Position numbers and translations under genes: made by a program
From: Bretschneidera sinensis
Lineage: Eukaryota > Streptophyta > Magnoliopsida > Brassicales > Akaniaceae
Assembly: GCA_023935145.1 (NCBI GenBank)
Contig: CM043699.1
Span: 141,156,036-141,220,035 of the forward strand
DNA length: 64,000 nt
Direction of reading: 5' to 3'
The notes under the pieces: generated by a model
Told to the model about the DNA's origin: nothing
Databases searched by the model: none
The model's input: the letters and a program-made list of their open reading frames with translations, nothing else
In this document: piece by piece, positions 35,861-45,699 of the stretch
Layout: each line of letters opens with the position of its first letter
How positions within the stretch are numbered: the first letter of the stretch is position 1

Positions 35861-37658
35861 GGTACTGACTTGCATATGAAGTCCTTTAATTATTGTTTTA
35901 TATATGTTATCTTAATTTCTAATAACGGATGGGATAAAATTGTATTTTATGCTATAAAATCAGTATTTCTTATTCTATCAGTTAGTTACCAATATTCTCA
36001 ATCCAAAATTTTCTTATGTATCAGTTCTCAATTGAGCTTTAGTATTCTATTTCTGTCTTTCTTTTGTTCTTTTCTAATTCGCTTGTTCAATTATGTGGGT
36101 TATACGTGCAACAGGATACTCTCTCATGTTATAATCCTTTCATGCAACAGGGTACTCTCTAATTCCCCCTTCATGCAATACGTGCAACAGAGTACAAAAA
36201 TAATAATTTACCATATTATCTGAAAACCATAAAATCGAACTTTCTGGTGTCAATTTGTATTTCCCGTCTAAATATGGGCATTTCAACATTCTACCATACT
36301 CCTAAGTCCTCAATGATGTAAACAACCATCGCAGTACGCATCCCCACAAAGGGATGGCTCAATTATTTTGACAGTCGATGGGCATTCATTTCTTTTCTTT
36401 TCTTGCTGCTTTTTTACCGCTTCTGTTGACTATGATACAAACCATATTTACAGTTCTTGCTTACTTCAAGGATTTAATTTACTACAGTCCGTATTTTCCA
36501 TGAACCAAGAGTCCAGGATGCCTGTAGTAATGAGCGGGTGCATATATGAAATGAACTGATCTATCTTGTCAGGGAATAATAGACGGAAGTTCCAAAGAGT
36601 GAACTTCTCCCATCTATAACGGGATCATAAAAATCAGAGTAAGCTGACAGTATCACTTCAGCCTATGAAAAATTCAAGCATTAACCAAAGCACGTGATTA
36701 GCGACAAAGCTGTTATGTCCCCAAATTGAAACACTGTAAGTGCCACTTCTCATTAATATTTCAGCATCACCAACAATATTTCGTCAACCAATAACCACCA
36801 ACAATATTTCATCAATCAATTACCACCACCCCATCTAGCCAAAAAATTTAATTGGAGTTCTGAAGTTGGCATCAAATAAACTAGTAAACATTAGACACCC
36901 AAATTGACAAACAGCAAGAGGCATGTGCTCACATTCCAATACGTGGGGCCCTGAACTCTATGGCAAATGCACCAACACGAAATCTACCAATAAGAATCTG
37001 GACGTTTTGGCTTGCTTTGAACAACAGCCTCAATCTTCTCCATAACAGCAGGTGTCAGTAATGGGATGACATCAATTGCCTTCATGTTCTCTTGAATCTA
37101 CATTGCAGAAAACAAAATTAACTTAAGAAGAATAAATAAATAGAAAGAATCACTCAGTCGAGAGACACCCTCAAGCACAGGAATGCATGGTATACATGAA
37201 TTCAGGAGATGCAGTGGTACACCCTACATTCATTGGTTAATGGTTGCAGGACCTATAGACACTTTATAAAATACTCAACCATAAATAATTCTCTGTATAA
37301 AGAACACCATCATGCTTATCCAGACATCCAAGACGATTATTAGTCCTATGCTTCCATATAGGCAAACATATAGAAGAAGCTACTGGCCTGAAGCCAAAAA
37401 AGTCGAGAAACTCCAAAAAAGAGAATAATCCATACAAAACCTAGGAACCTATGCACCACAAGTTAAGAGTTATCAACAGTACATTTTCGAAATCTCCGAC
37501 TGAACACTCAATATCATCCATTTCCGTAGTGAAAAATGGAAGTTTTAGAGTCTTTGAGAGATGATGCTCATTTTCTTTCTGCAAGAATTAATAATGCTTT
37601 TTTTAGACCCCACGAAACTCTGACACCATACGGTAAGCACTAGTCAGTAGTCATGTAC

Positions 37659-38131
37659 GTGTACACATAAGCATAAGAAAACATCCCCCTCCTTAGCTTT
37701 TGAACAATACTCCCCTCAAAGTAGGCTTATAATGTATTTCACTCTTAGGGTGTGTTTAGTATGAAAGAAAAATGAGGAAAGAAACTAAGAAGAGTGTTTT
37801 CTTTCATGTGTTTAGTAGAGATAATAGGAAACTAAGAGGAAAGAAAATAGTTTTCTCCTACCCTTGTTTAGTAGAGTGGAAAAGTGATGTGTACACATAA
37901 GCATAAGAAAACATCCCCCTCCTTAGCTTTTGAACGATACTCCCCTCAAAGTAGGCTTATAATGTATTTCACACTTAGGGTGTGTTTAGTATGAAAGAAA
38001 AGTGAGGAAATAAAAATAAGAGGAAAGAAACTAAGAAGAGTGTTTTCTTTCATGTGTTTAGTAGAGATGATAGGAAACTAAGAGGAAAGAAAATAGTTTT
38101 CTCCTACCCTTGTTTAGTAGAGTGGAAAAGT
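37659..38131. repeat. Tandem duplication, about 230 bp x 2
   Basis: Copy 1 (37659-37888) and copy 2 (37889 to about 38131) share GTGTACACATAAGCATAAG, the CTCCTTAGCTTTTGAAC(A/G)ATAC block and the left end of the PIF-like element. They differ by a few substitutions and an insertion of about a dozen bases in copy 2. The duplication therefore copied the flank plus the left part of the adjacent transposon. Confidence 0.85.
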
Positions 38132-38373
38132 GAGTGGAAGAAAATATAATAGTATTATTTTTACCATTATATCCTTCATAATATTAGTAGATATTAAAGA
38201 GAGAGATTAGACAGGGATTAATTGGTAAATTAAAAACCCCAGACCTTTTCTCTCCTATTTTCCACTCTCCAATCCTCCCAATTTTAGAGGATTATGATTT
38301 GTACATGCAAGAAGAAAACATCAATCACTTTAGTTTTCTTTCCTCGCACTTTTCTCCCCTACTAAACGCACCC
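37978..38373. mobile_element. PIF/Harbinger-like MITE with TTA target duplication
   Basis: The left end GGGTGTGTTTAGTA and the right end ACTAAACGCACCC form a 13-14 base terminal inverted repeat. TTA flanks both sides (37975-37977 and 38374-38376). The size, about 396 bases without a coding frame, is typical of a Tourist-like MITE. A second copy of its left end (37748 onward) results from the local tandem duplication. Confidence 0.7.
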
Positions 38374-38919
38374 TTAAAGGCATATCTCACTTCAATCCCT
38401 ACTTTACCAACACTTTAGAATTCAAACCCACAGGTTAAGTGGCCAACACAAGCTAAGTGGCCGAACCTCAGATTTCTTCTTGTTTGAGAGGGCAAAATAT
38501 CCCACCATGGGTATGTACAATTATTTGGAGCCACAGATGATCATTGCAACAAGTTAAAATTAAAATATAGACTATACTAAACAGATTCTATTGTTAATTA
38601 GATGAAGACAAGGGAAAAAGAGACAAAAACAGGACACAGTAACTAAAAAAAAATCTCTGTATGAAAGACAGCCACCAACATCATTTCTCATAGCTTTTTC
38701 ACCTTATGGAACAAAGACTCACCAACAAATAATAAATAAATTACTACGAACTGGGATGAGATAATTAAAATAATAAATTTAGAAGACCAGTAAATGTTTT
38801 TCACCTTTTCAACTGGGATGAGATAACTAAAAACAATAAATTTAGAAAAAGAAACCTATTTTGCTATAGAAAGGCAAGGACTGTTGCTTTATTATTTTCC
38901 ATATTTTTTTGTGTTTCTT

Positions 38920-38966
<47 letters not shown>

Positions 38967-39559
38967 TCAAAAAAGAAACACTGTCACGATTTATGAATCA
39001 CCTTTGGCTTAACACACAATTAAGAAAATTTGAATTCAAGTGGTATATCAAACAAAATTTTAATTTGTTTAAAGTAAAGCAAACCTAAAAAAAGGGACAT
39101 AAATTTGTGACATCCCAAAGGTGACCAATAAAATGGGACGTAGGCAGTTTTAGTTTTTACAGAATTATAGGTTTCGGGTAGTGTTGTTTGTGAGCCTGTT
39201 TGAATGAACTTATCCATAAGAAAATCAAAGATGACAAAAAATTTAAAGGCTGATTGCCCCTTGGGTTGTCGCCCAGCAGGAGGGGGGAGTTGGTAGAGCA
39301 CTTATGTTCCAATCTAATGTACCATATAAATTTGAGGCTGCTTCATAAATTCATTGACCCTAACAGGAGCACTGCACGTGGCATTTTTACTAAAATTAGG
39401 ATTCTGATTAAGAGTTTGAATAATATATATGGATGACATCAAGAGAATTTATGATTCTAGAACCTAGAATGGAAGCTAACAAGATTATAAGAACAACCAA
39501 CTTAACGATTTTGTCACAATGTACTCTTTATACAATATGAAGTTGAATTTATGATTCAT
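38374..39559. other. Intergenic with homopolymer tract
   Basis: No coding content recognised apart from the T/G homopolymer tract listed separately. Confidence 0.4.
38918..38963. repeat. T12-G34 homopolymer tract
   Basis: A run of 12 T (38918-38929) passes directly into 34 consecutive G (38930-38963). Such a G run is very rare in plant DNA and could form G-quadruplexes. It may equally be a sequencing or assembly artefact. Confidence 0.9.
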
Positions 39560-42310
39560 AATGATTGTCCTTATAGGCTTAGATCACATTTATCTTATCT
39601 AATTGTTATGTCCTAACCCTATTAGACTTGGTATTCATAAGTCTATATATTGGGTCAACTGTATTCTTTTCATTCAATCAATAATACAAGAGTTTCTTCT
39701 CCAATCTTTTCTTTATTTTAACATGGTATCAGAGCAAGATCTCTCTTGGGATCTTGAATAAATCTTTTTTGTTTCTTCCAAAAAAACATTGGCACTGTTC
39801 ATCATGTACTGTTCATCGACACAATTAATTGGCACCATTTTCGGGCATTGTTCACAGGTAGCAGCAAAAGTTTGATAGATTCGTAAGAAAAAAAAAACAT
39901 GTTCATCTCTCTTTCCTCTTAATTTATCTTTCGTGTGTGGAAGATTATTTGTTAACCTTTTCTTTTTGGAATTAACAATGGAATCCAAGACTATCTCCGG
40001 TGGAAATTTTGTTCATCAATGTACGTATTGCTATCGTTTCGAGCATACTCAAAAAACATGTTGGAAGTTTGTTGGTCGTAGTAGTCAATGTACGTACTAC
40101 CATCGTTCAGGTACATTGTCGTTTTGGTCATCCATCCTCAAAGAAGCTGAAAAAATTAGTTCTTACTTTGAGTAAGGTTTCATCTTTAGAATGTGAGTCG
40201 TGTCAATTGGGTAAGCATCATCGTGTGTCGTTTTCTTCTCGAATTAATAATCGTGTTTAGTCCTTTTATGTTAATACATTCTGATATTTGGGGTCCAAGT
40301 CGTGTAACTTCCAAACTATTTCGTTACCTTTGTGGATGATATTCCAGGCTTACCCGACTTTATTTAATAAAAGACCGTTCTGAGTCATTTTCTATTTTTT
40401 GTGCTTTTTGTGCAGAGATAAAAACCCAATTTGACTTATCTGTTAAGATTCTCCGTAATGACAATGCTCGAGAATATTTTTCTGAGCCTTTTTAAAACTT
40501 TTATGACTAAGTCTGTCATTATTCATCAGTCATTTTGCTCTCATATATTCCAACAAAATGATATTGCCGAGCGAAAAAATTGTCATCTTATGGATACTAC
40601 TCGTACTCTCTTATTTCATATGCATGTCCCAAATTGTTTTGGAGGGAGGCCGCTATGACCGCATGTTACTTAATTAACCATATGTCATTCTCTATTCTTA
40701 ATGGCCAAACCCCACACTCTGTGCTCTTTCCTAGAGATGTCACTTTTCACTTACCTCTTCGTGTCTTGGGATTTGTTTGTTTTGTTCATCAACTTCGTCC
40801 AGGAGTTGACAAACTTGATCCCCGCTCTATACAGTGTATTTTCTTAGGCTATTCTTGTACAAAGAAAAGTTATCATTGTTATAGTCCCTCACTACACAGG
40901 TCCTTTGTTTGTACCGATGTTATGTTCTTTGAGTTTACTCCGTATTACTCCAAGTCTCATTATATCTCAGATTTCACTAATTCATTTCCTTGTCCATTGC
41001 CTGTTCCCATGCCCCTTACACAGTCAGATCCTCCTCCATTTATCTCTTCGTCGTCTGCCCCTCCGTTGCAAGTTTACTCACGTCGTCCACAACCTTCCAC
41101 CTCTGTTACTCCACCAATTGCTCCCTTGTTGACAAATCCCAATTGTCCTTCATCATCTGAGGATGATAGTCCTATTGCTCTTCGTAGAGGTAAACTTTTA
41201 TGTATTGCTCATCCAATTGCTACTTTTGTGTCTTATGATCATTTATCTCATTCATATGCTTTGTTTGTTGCTTCGATAACTTCTATCTCTGTTCCTAAGT
41301 CTATTACAAAAGCTTTGTCTCATTCTGGGTGGAAAGCAACTATAGATGAAGAGATACATGCCTTGAGCAATAATGATACATGAGACTTGTTCTTCTTCCC
41401 TCTAGAAAATTTGTTGTTGGTTGTTGTTGGGTCTATACTGTAAAGGTTAATCCCGATGGTACTATTGACAAATTAAAAGCTCACTTCGTAGCAAAAGGGT
41501 ATACACAAGTATATGGTATTAACTATGCTGAGACATTCTCTCTCGTGGTGAAGATTACGTTTGTTCGTGTGTTTCTCTCTAGCAACTACTTTTAATCAGC
41601 CTCTACATCAATTGGATGTGAAAAATGCATTTCTAAATGGTGATTTGCAAGAAGTATGCACGGAGCAACCACTCGGATTTGTTGTTCAAAGGGAGTTTCG
41701 ATTGATATGTCGATTAAAGAAGTCTCTATATGGCTTGAAACAATCTCCTCTAGCGTAGTTTGATCGGTTCAGTGAAGTAGTAATTAATTTTGGCCTCAGC
41801 AGATGTGATGTAGATCATCCTGTATTTTGTAAACACAATGAGGCAAGTAGGATATTGTTGATTGTATACGTGGATGATATTGTGATCACTGGAGATGACA
41901 AAGAAGGAATTCTAGCACCTAAACAGTTCTTGAATACTAAAGTTCAGACAAAGGATTTAGGGGAATTGAGATACGTCTTGGGTATTGAGGTTGCTAGATC
42001 TCGTCATGGTGTTCCTTTATCTCGATGTAAATATGTTCTTGATTGGAGGTGACTTGTTATCTGACACGGAGCAATATAGGTGTTTGGTAGAAAAATTGAA
42101 TTATTTGACCGATACTAGACTAATGTGCAACCAGTGTGGTTAGTTACTTTCTCGATACTCCACGAATTATTCGTTAGGATGTTGTTATTTGAATTTTGAG
42201 ATATCTTAAGAGTGCTTCTGGTCGTGGTTTACTTTATCAAAATCGTGGTCATGCTCAAATTGAAGGTTATACTGATGCAAATTGGGTCGACTCTCTATAT
42301 GATAGAAGGG
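39560..42310 (+). mobile_element. Ty1/copia retrotransposon E, truncated at the 3' end
   Basis: LTR end sequence (GTCTATATATTGGGTCAACTG ... TTTATTTTAACA ending 39723) is followed by the primer-binding site TGGTATCAGAGCAAG. The LTR's left edge is not certain. The LTR is related to that of copia B (shared GGTATTCATAAGTCTATATAT). The interior carries gag, integrase, RT and RNase H pieces and stops at about 42305 within RNase H at a fold-back junction. The 3' LTR is missing. Confidence 0.8.
39978..42305 (+). pseudogene. Copia E gag-pol remnant
   Basis: Gag is reduced to a short piece with a CCHC-like CTYCYRFEHTQKTC. The integrase start is CRFGHPSSKKLKKL, with CESCQLGKHH. Its catalytic part is broken by several frameshifts (40260-40570). 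The integrase C-terminus and linker stay open at 40580-41383 (REAAMTACYLINHM, SIQCIFLGYS). RT shows VYVDDIVITGDDKEG near 41860 and SLYGLKQSP near 41735. RNase H shows GYTDANWVDS near 42265. Most of gag and all of protease are deleted, which distinguishes this copy from B and C. Confidence 0.82.
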
Positions 42311-42346
42311 ATTATATAGAGAGTCAACCCAACAATTTGCATCAGT
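42271..42346. repeat. Fold-back junction between copia E and copia F
   Basis: The left arm 42271-42305 (ACTGATGCAAATTGGGTCGA...) is mirrored by 42311-42346 (...AACAATTTGCATCAGT), with a 3-base insertion and two mismatches and a loop of about five bases. The right arm is an inverted copy of the RNase H sequence of element E itself. It marks the exact point where the two oppositely oriented copia fragments were joined. Confidence 0.85.
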
Positions 42347-42357
42347 ATGATAGAAAG

Positions 42358-44124
42358 TCAGACCCATTTGTAAAATTGATTGTCAACATACGCTAAAAAA
42401 TTAGTGAAAGTACGAAAAACCTCAGATTTAGAGCGAAGAAAATAAATCCAAGTGAATCTGCTATAATCATCAATGAAAGTCACATAATATTTAAATTTTT
42501 CATGTGAACTAACGGGCGAAGGTCCCCAAACATCACTATGGATAAGATCAAAGCAGTGAGAAGCTCTACTAGCATGTAAAGGAAAGGGAAGAATTTTGCT
42601 TTTACCAAGTTTGCAAGAATCACACTTAAGAGATAAAGAAAAACGTTCTTCATTATCAAGAAAACCAGAGTGCAATACATGAGATAAGATCTGAGTATTG
42701 GGATGGCCTAAAAGACGATGCCACACCATACTCAGATTTGGAACATTATTGCAAGCAAGAGACTGAATAGACGAAACTGGAGAAATTACTGGGACAGATA
42801 AAAATAGTAGAAACAAGCGCCCCACTTTAGGTCCCTTCGCGATCAGCTCTCCCGTTACCTGGTCCTGTATAACACAACCATCACCAGAAAAGTTAACAAC
42901 ACAATTGTTATCAACTAATTGACCAACGGAAATAAGATTTGTGGAAAGTCTAGGAGAAAGAAACACATCAGTGAATTTAGAAGAGGCATCTCCGACAGCA
43001 GCGATTGGTAAAGAACTGTCATTGGCAGTTTGAATGGCAGATGGACCAACATAGGTTCGAACATGACACAGAGCGGTGGGAGTATTCGTCATGTGATTAG
43101 AGGCCCCCGAGTCTACGTACCAGAGTTTGGTAGAATTTTTACCTTGAAACCCCATTGCAGATAATGCTGAAATTAGTATCTGTTGCACCATTTCGGGTGT
43201 GCGGTAATTCACTGCATGAGGTGCCGGAATTGGAGAGGCACTGGAAGAAGAGCTAGGAGCTGCGGAGGGTACAATAACAGAAGTCTGAAATGCTTGAGCC
43301 TGACGATTCTGTGGGCGGAGACGACATTCTTTGATGATGTGACCCTTCTTCTTACAATAAGAGCAATATTTCTTAGGACAATTGGCAGCAATATGCCCAT
43401 ATTCCTTACAGCAAAAACACTGCAAGTTTTTAGAATGCATAGGCAATCCGCGTCCTTGGGCAGCATAAGCAACAGTTATTGGACTACCATAAGATTGCTC
43501 CAGAGTGGCTTGAGTACTAAGACGTTCTTCACGAAGTAACTCACCAAAACAAACATCAAGAGAAGGAACAGGAGATCTATTCAGCAGAGAGCAGCGAATA
43601 GATTCATATTCCGGGCGTAGTTTCATAAGAAATTGATCACGCCATCTAGTCTCGTGGAGTTGCTGAATAGTCGAAAGAGTGGCAACAGGAACAGCCGCTG
43701 TAACAAGATCAGTATAGTCAGTCCAAAGAATCAGAAAGGCCGAGTAATAGTATTGGATGGAAAGATTGCCATGTTGAAAGGTGGCAATTGCATGCTCTAA
43801 CTGAAAGCGATAAGCATCATTATCTTGATGATAAACCTTCTTCAGATAAGTCCACATGGATTGAGCAGAGCGATGAGTACGCAAGTTTGTGACAATATGT
43901 GGCTCCATCGAACCAAGAAGCCAAGACATGATCCGAGCATCAAGCACAGTCCAAGAAGGAGAAGACCCGACATCCTTCGATTGGTCTGTATTGGATGTTT
44001 GTGCAACATCCGTGCCATCGATATGGCCCCAAAGTTCTTTTCCTTTGAGGAAAATTTCAAACTGAAAGGCCCATGTAGAGTAATTTTTGCCCGTAAATTT
44101 GACACACACAGGTGCAGAGTCCAT
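42358..44124 (-). CDS. Copia F gag-protease-integrase(N-terminal) open reading frame, 588 codons
   Basis: It starts at the ATG at 44124 (MDSAPVCVKFTGKNYSTWAF), typical of the copia gag N-terminus, and stays open to TGA at 42358. Gag domain residues are about 1-230. Two zinc knuckles follow at about 259-295, CFCCKEYGHIAANC and CSYCKKKGHIIKEC. The protease motif WYVDSGASNHMT is intact. The integrase zinc region is HRLLGHPNTQI with CDSCKLGK, then HSDVWGPSPV carries the first catalytic Asp. The frame ends shortly after YFLRSKSEVFRTF at the junction, before the second Asp and the Glu. This is the only long intact retrotransposon frame in the window. It could encode Gag and protease but cannot support its own reverse transcription. 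Confidence 0.85.
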   Translation of the reverse strand: MDSAPVCVKFTGKNYSTWAFQFEIFLKGKELWGHIDGTDVAQTSNTDQSKDVGSSPSWTVLDARIMSWLLGSMEPHIVTNLRTHRSAQSMWTYLKKVYHQDNDAYRFQLEHAIATFQHGNLSIQYYYSAFLILWTDYTDLVTAAVPVATLSTIQQLHETRWRDQFLMKLRPEYESIRCSLLNRSPVPSLDVCFGELLREERLSTQATLEQSYGSPITVAYAAQGRGLPMHSKNLQCFCCKEYGHIAANCPKKYCSYCKKKGHIIKECRLRPQNRQAQAFQTSVIVPSAAPSSSSSASPIPAPHAVNYRTPEMVQQILISALSAMGFQGKNSTKLWYVDSGASNHMTNTPTALCHVRTYVGPSAIQTANDSSLPIAAVGDASSKFTDVFLSPRLSTNLISVGQLVDNNCVVNFSGDGCVIQDQVTGELIAKGPKVGRLFLLFLSVPVISPVSSIQSLACNNVPNLSMVWHRLLGHPNTQILSHVLHSGFLDNEERFSLSLKCDSCKLGKSKILPFPLHASRASHCFDLIHSDVWGPSPVSSHEKFKYYVTFIDDYSRFTWIYFLRSKSEVFRTFTNFLAYVDNQFYKWV

Positions 44125-44479
44125 TGCAAATAAGTGCAAAAAAAATAGCCCGTCCAAAAAAATGCCGAAACCACCCAAAGCAGAAAAAAAAAAAAACAAA
44201 CTGCCAAAGAGATCTGAGAACAAAAAAAACACCGAGAAATCTGAGACCCGAAGCCACAAAACACCTCTGTGAAAATAGAGGATGTCGTGAATGCCGAAAC
44301 TGCTCAAACCAAAAAAATAGGAGGTGCCGACAACACCAACCCAAAAAGAGAAGACCAAAAAACAACAAAAAAAAAACTTTCACGTCAAGTTCACCGAGAA
44401 CAACACAGAACACGCCGAAACACGAAATCGAGAAAAATTACAAGCGAGAGAAGAACCTAAGCAACCGGCTCTGATACCA

Positions 44480-44781
44480 TGTTAGAATTTAAGAGAGTAA
44501 ACAGATGTGAGAATTGAAGAGAGTAAACAGATTGTACAAATGCTTACTTGAGTTGTTATTATTGAGAATACAATTAAGAGTATATATAGGTTGTTAAAGG
44601 AAAAAGACATTCCTTAAAACAAGGAAGGAAACATGGCCTAAAGTAAGTCTTAAAACAAGGAAGGAAACATAGCCTAAAGTAAGCCTTAAAACAAGGATGA
44701 ATATATGGCAAGTGTGGGTGAAGTGGAATAGTTAGTGACCTTAATTAAAGAAAAGAATATGGACTTTGCCATCCATTGACA
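44480..44781 (-). repeat. Copia F 5' LTR
   Basis: It is bounded by TG/CA ends (minus strand TGTCAATGG ... CTAACA) and abuts the primer-binding site. It starts 8 bases beyond the donor of the REC-family exon. Confidence 0.85.
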
Positions 44782-44789
44782 CATAATAC

Positions 44790-44921
44790 CTGTGTACGTA
44801 AATCCTCAGGCCCTAGTTTGGCCTGCAGAATCTGTAGGGTAGTTTGTTCATGCTGAACACTTAAGGAGTATGCTTCCATCAAAGAGAGAGCAATTGCAAT
44901 GGCATGGTAGCTCGTAGCAGT
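44790..44921 (-). pseudogene. Single exon of a CLU/REC-family TPR protein
   Basis: GGTTTCTTCAG| precedes and |GTATTATG follows an exactly 44-codon open exon: [20 protein letters not shown], then [20 protein letters not shown] and LRTQ. This is the TPR segment of plant CLUSTERED-MITOCHONDRIA homologues of the REDUCED CHLOROPLAST COVERAGE (REC1/2/3) type, where (H)[20 protein letters not shown] precedes DAAAWLEYFESK. No other exon of that gene is in the window. It lies on the same strand as the KAB1 exons, only 92 bases downstream of KAB1 exon 45014-45117, and the LTR of copia F starts 8 bases after its donor. It is a stray exon, probably brought in by duplication or transposon capture. Confidence 0.75.
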
Positions 44922-45304
44922 CTGAAGAAACCAAAAATTTGTTAAACACGGAACGGTTGAGCTATTGTTTACTTTTCCAACACATTTACGCATACAAACA
45001 AACAGGAGTGTACGTGCCCTTGTTGTATTTTCCAGTGAGCACTCTGGATGCAAGGGGGCTCCATGTGGTAAGACCTATGCCATAGTTGCTGTATAGCGGG
45101 AGGTACTCAGACTCAACCTGCATCAATATAAGATACAATGAAATTTTTACACAAGGCCCAAAGTCTATCATTCACTCGCACGTGCATTCACACATACAGA
45201 CACATTAAACAAAAGAGAAAATCCACACTGTGAAATTTGTTTACATTATGAAAGATGGCTTATGTAATATAAGCTGATAACAGCATATAAAATCTAGTTC
45301 TGGT

Positions 45305-45699
45305 TAGGGATGGCACTCTCCAACCGAACCACTGGGCCCCTGGACCTACTGCCCCAGATGAGAAGGCTTTTCTCCAATCAGCAGCTAAGTGGTTTTAGGA
45401 TGTTCCCGCCCCATCCTCAGGATAGTGAAAAATCCCTTTTAACCTATTTTAGTTGGTAATTACAATATAACCGATATAAATTTAGAATGTTGTGCTGTTC
45501 TTTTAAAAGAAATGACAAATTGAATGTGGATACCCGACCTGCTCCCCCCTGATTTAAGCTCCGTGGTGGGGAGGTTATGGTGACCCCGCATCAGATCTGG
45601 GAGGTTATTGATGTGGTTAATGTAGCACAGGGGCAGGTGGGGTGGCTAATGTAGCAGGGCGTGGGCAGAACACAGAGCATCTACCCATTGCCATCACTA
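45305..45699. mobile_element. hAT-like MITE, copy 2, with 8-bp target duplication
   Basis: The ends are TAGGGATGGCA and, inverted, TAGTGATGGCA. The flanks are GTTCTGGT (45297-45304) and GTTTTGGT (45700-45707), a 7/8 match. It lies in the KAB1 intron between exons 45014-45117 and 46777-46972. It is related in sequence to the element at 3790-4108, and its terminal bases resemble those of the larger hAT-like element at 9683-12391. Confidence 0.7.

Larger units (their letters stand above)
42347..44781 (-). mobile_element. Ty1/copia retrotransposon F, 3'-truncated, same family as C
   Basis: The 5' LTR is 44480-44781 (302 bases, TGTCAATGGATGGC ... TTCTAACA on the minus strand), followed by the primer-binding site TGGTATCAGAGCCGG. 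Gag, protease and the N-terminal part of integrase are present. The element ends near 42370 at the fold-back junction. RT, RNase H and the 3' LTR are missing. The LTR contains about three tandem copies of an AAAACAAGGAAGGAAACATG-type unit. Confidence 0.88.

Noticed and set aside
35870..36223. 117-residue plus-strand frame rich in Ile, Leu, Phe and Ser
   Set aside because: It lies upstream of and antisense to the phosphatase fragment in AT-rich DNA; the hydrophobic composition comes from T-rich sequence, and there is no start context or motif.
39265..39320. tRNA-like A-box and B-box (GAGTTGGTAGAGCAC, GTTCCAATCT) suggesting a tRNA gene or SINE
   Set aside because: The boxes are only about ten bases apart, no cloverleaf can be drawn, and no tail or target duplication is visible.
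43183..43539. 118-residue plus-strand frame within copia F
   Set aside because: It is a shadow of the minus-strand gag-protease frame; the same shadow appears in copia C in mirror orientation.
44057..44474. Open frames on both strands upstream of copia F gag
   Set aside because: They cover the retrotransposon leader between the primer-binding site and the gag ATG; composition is A-rich on one strand and T-rich on the other, with no domain.
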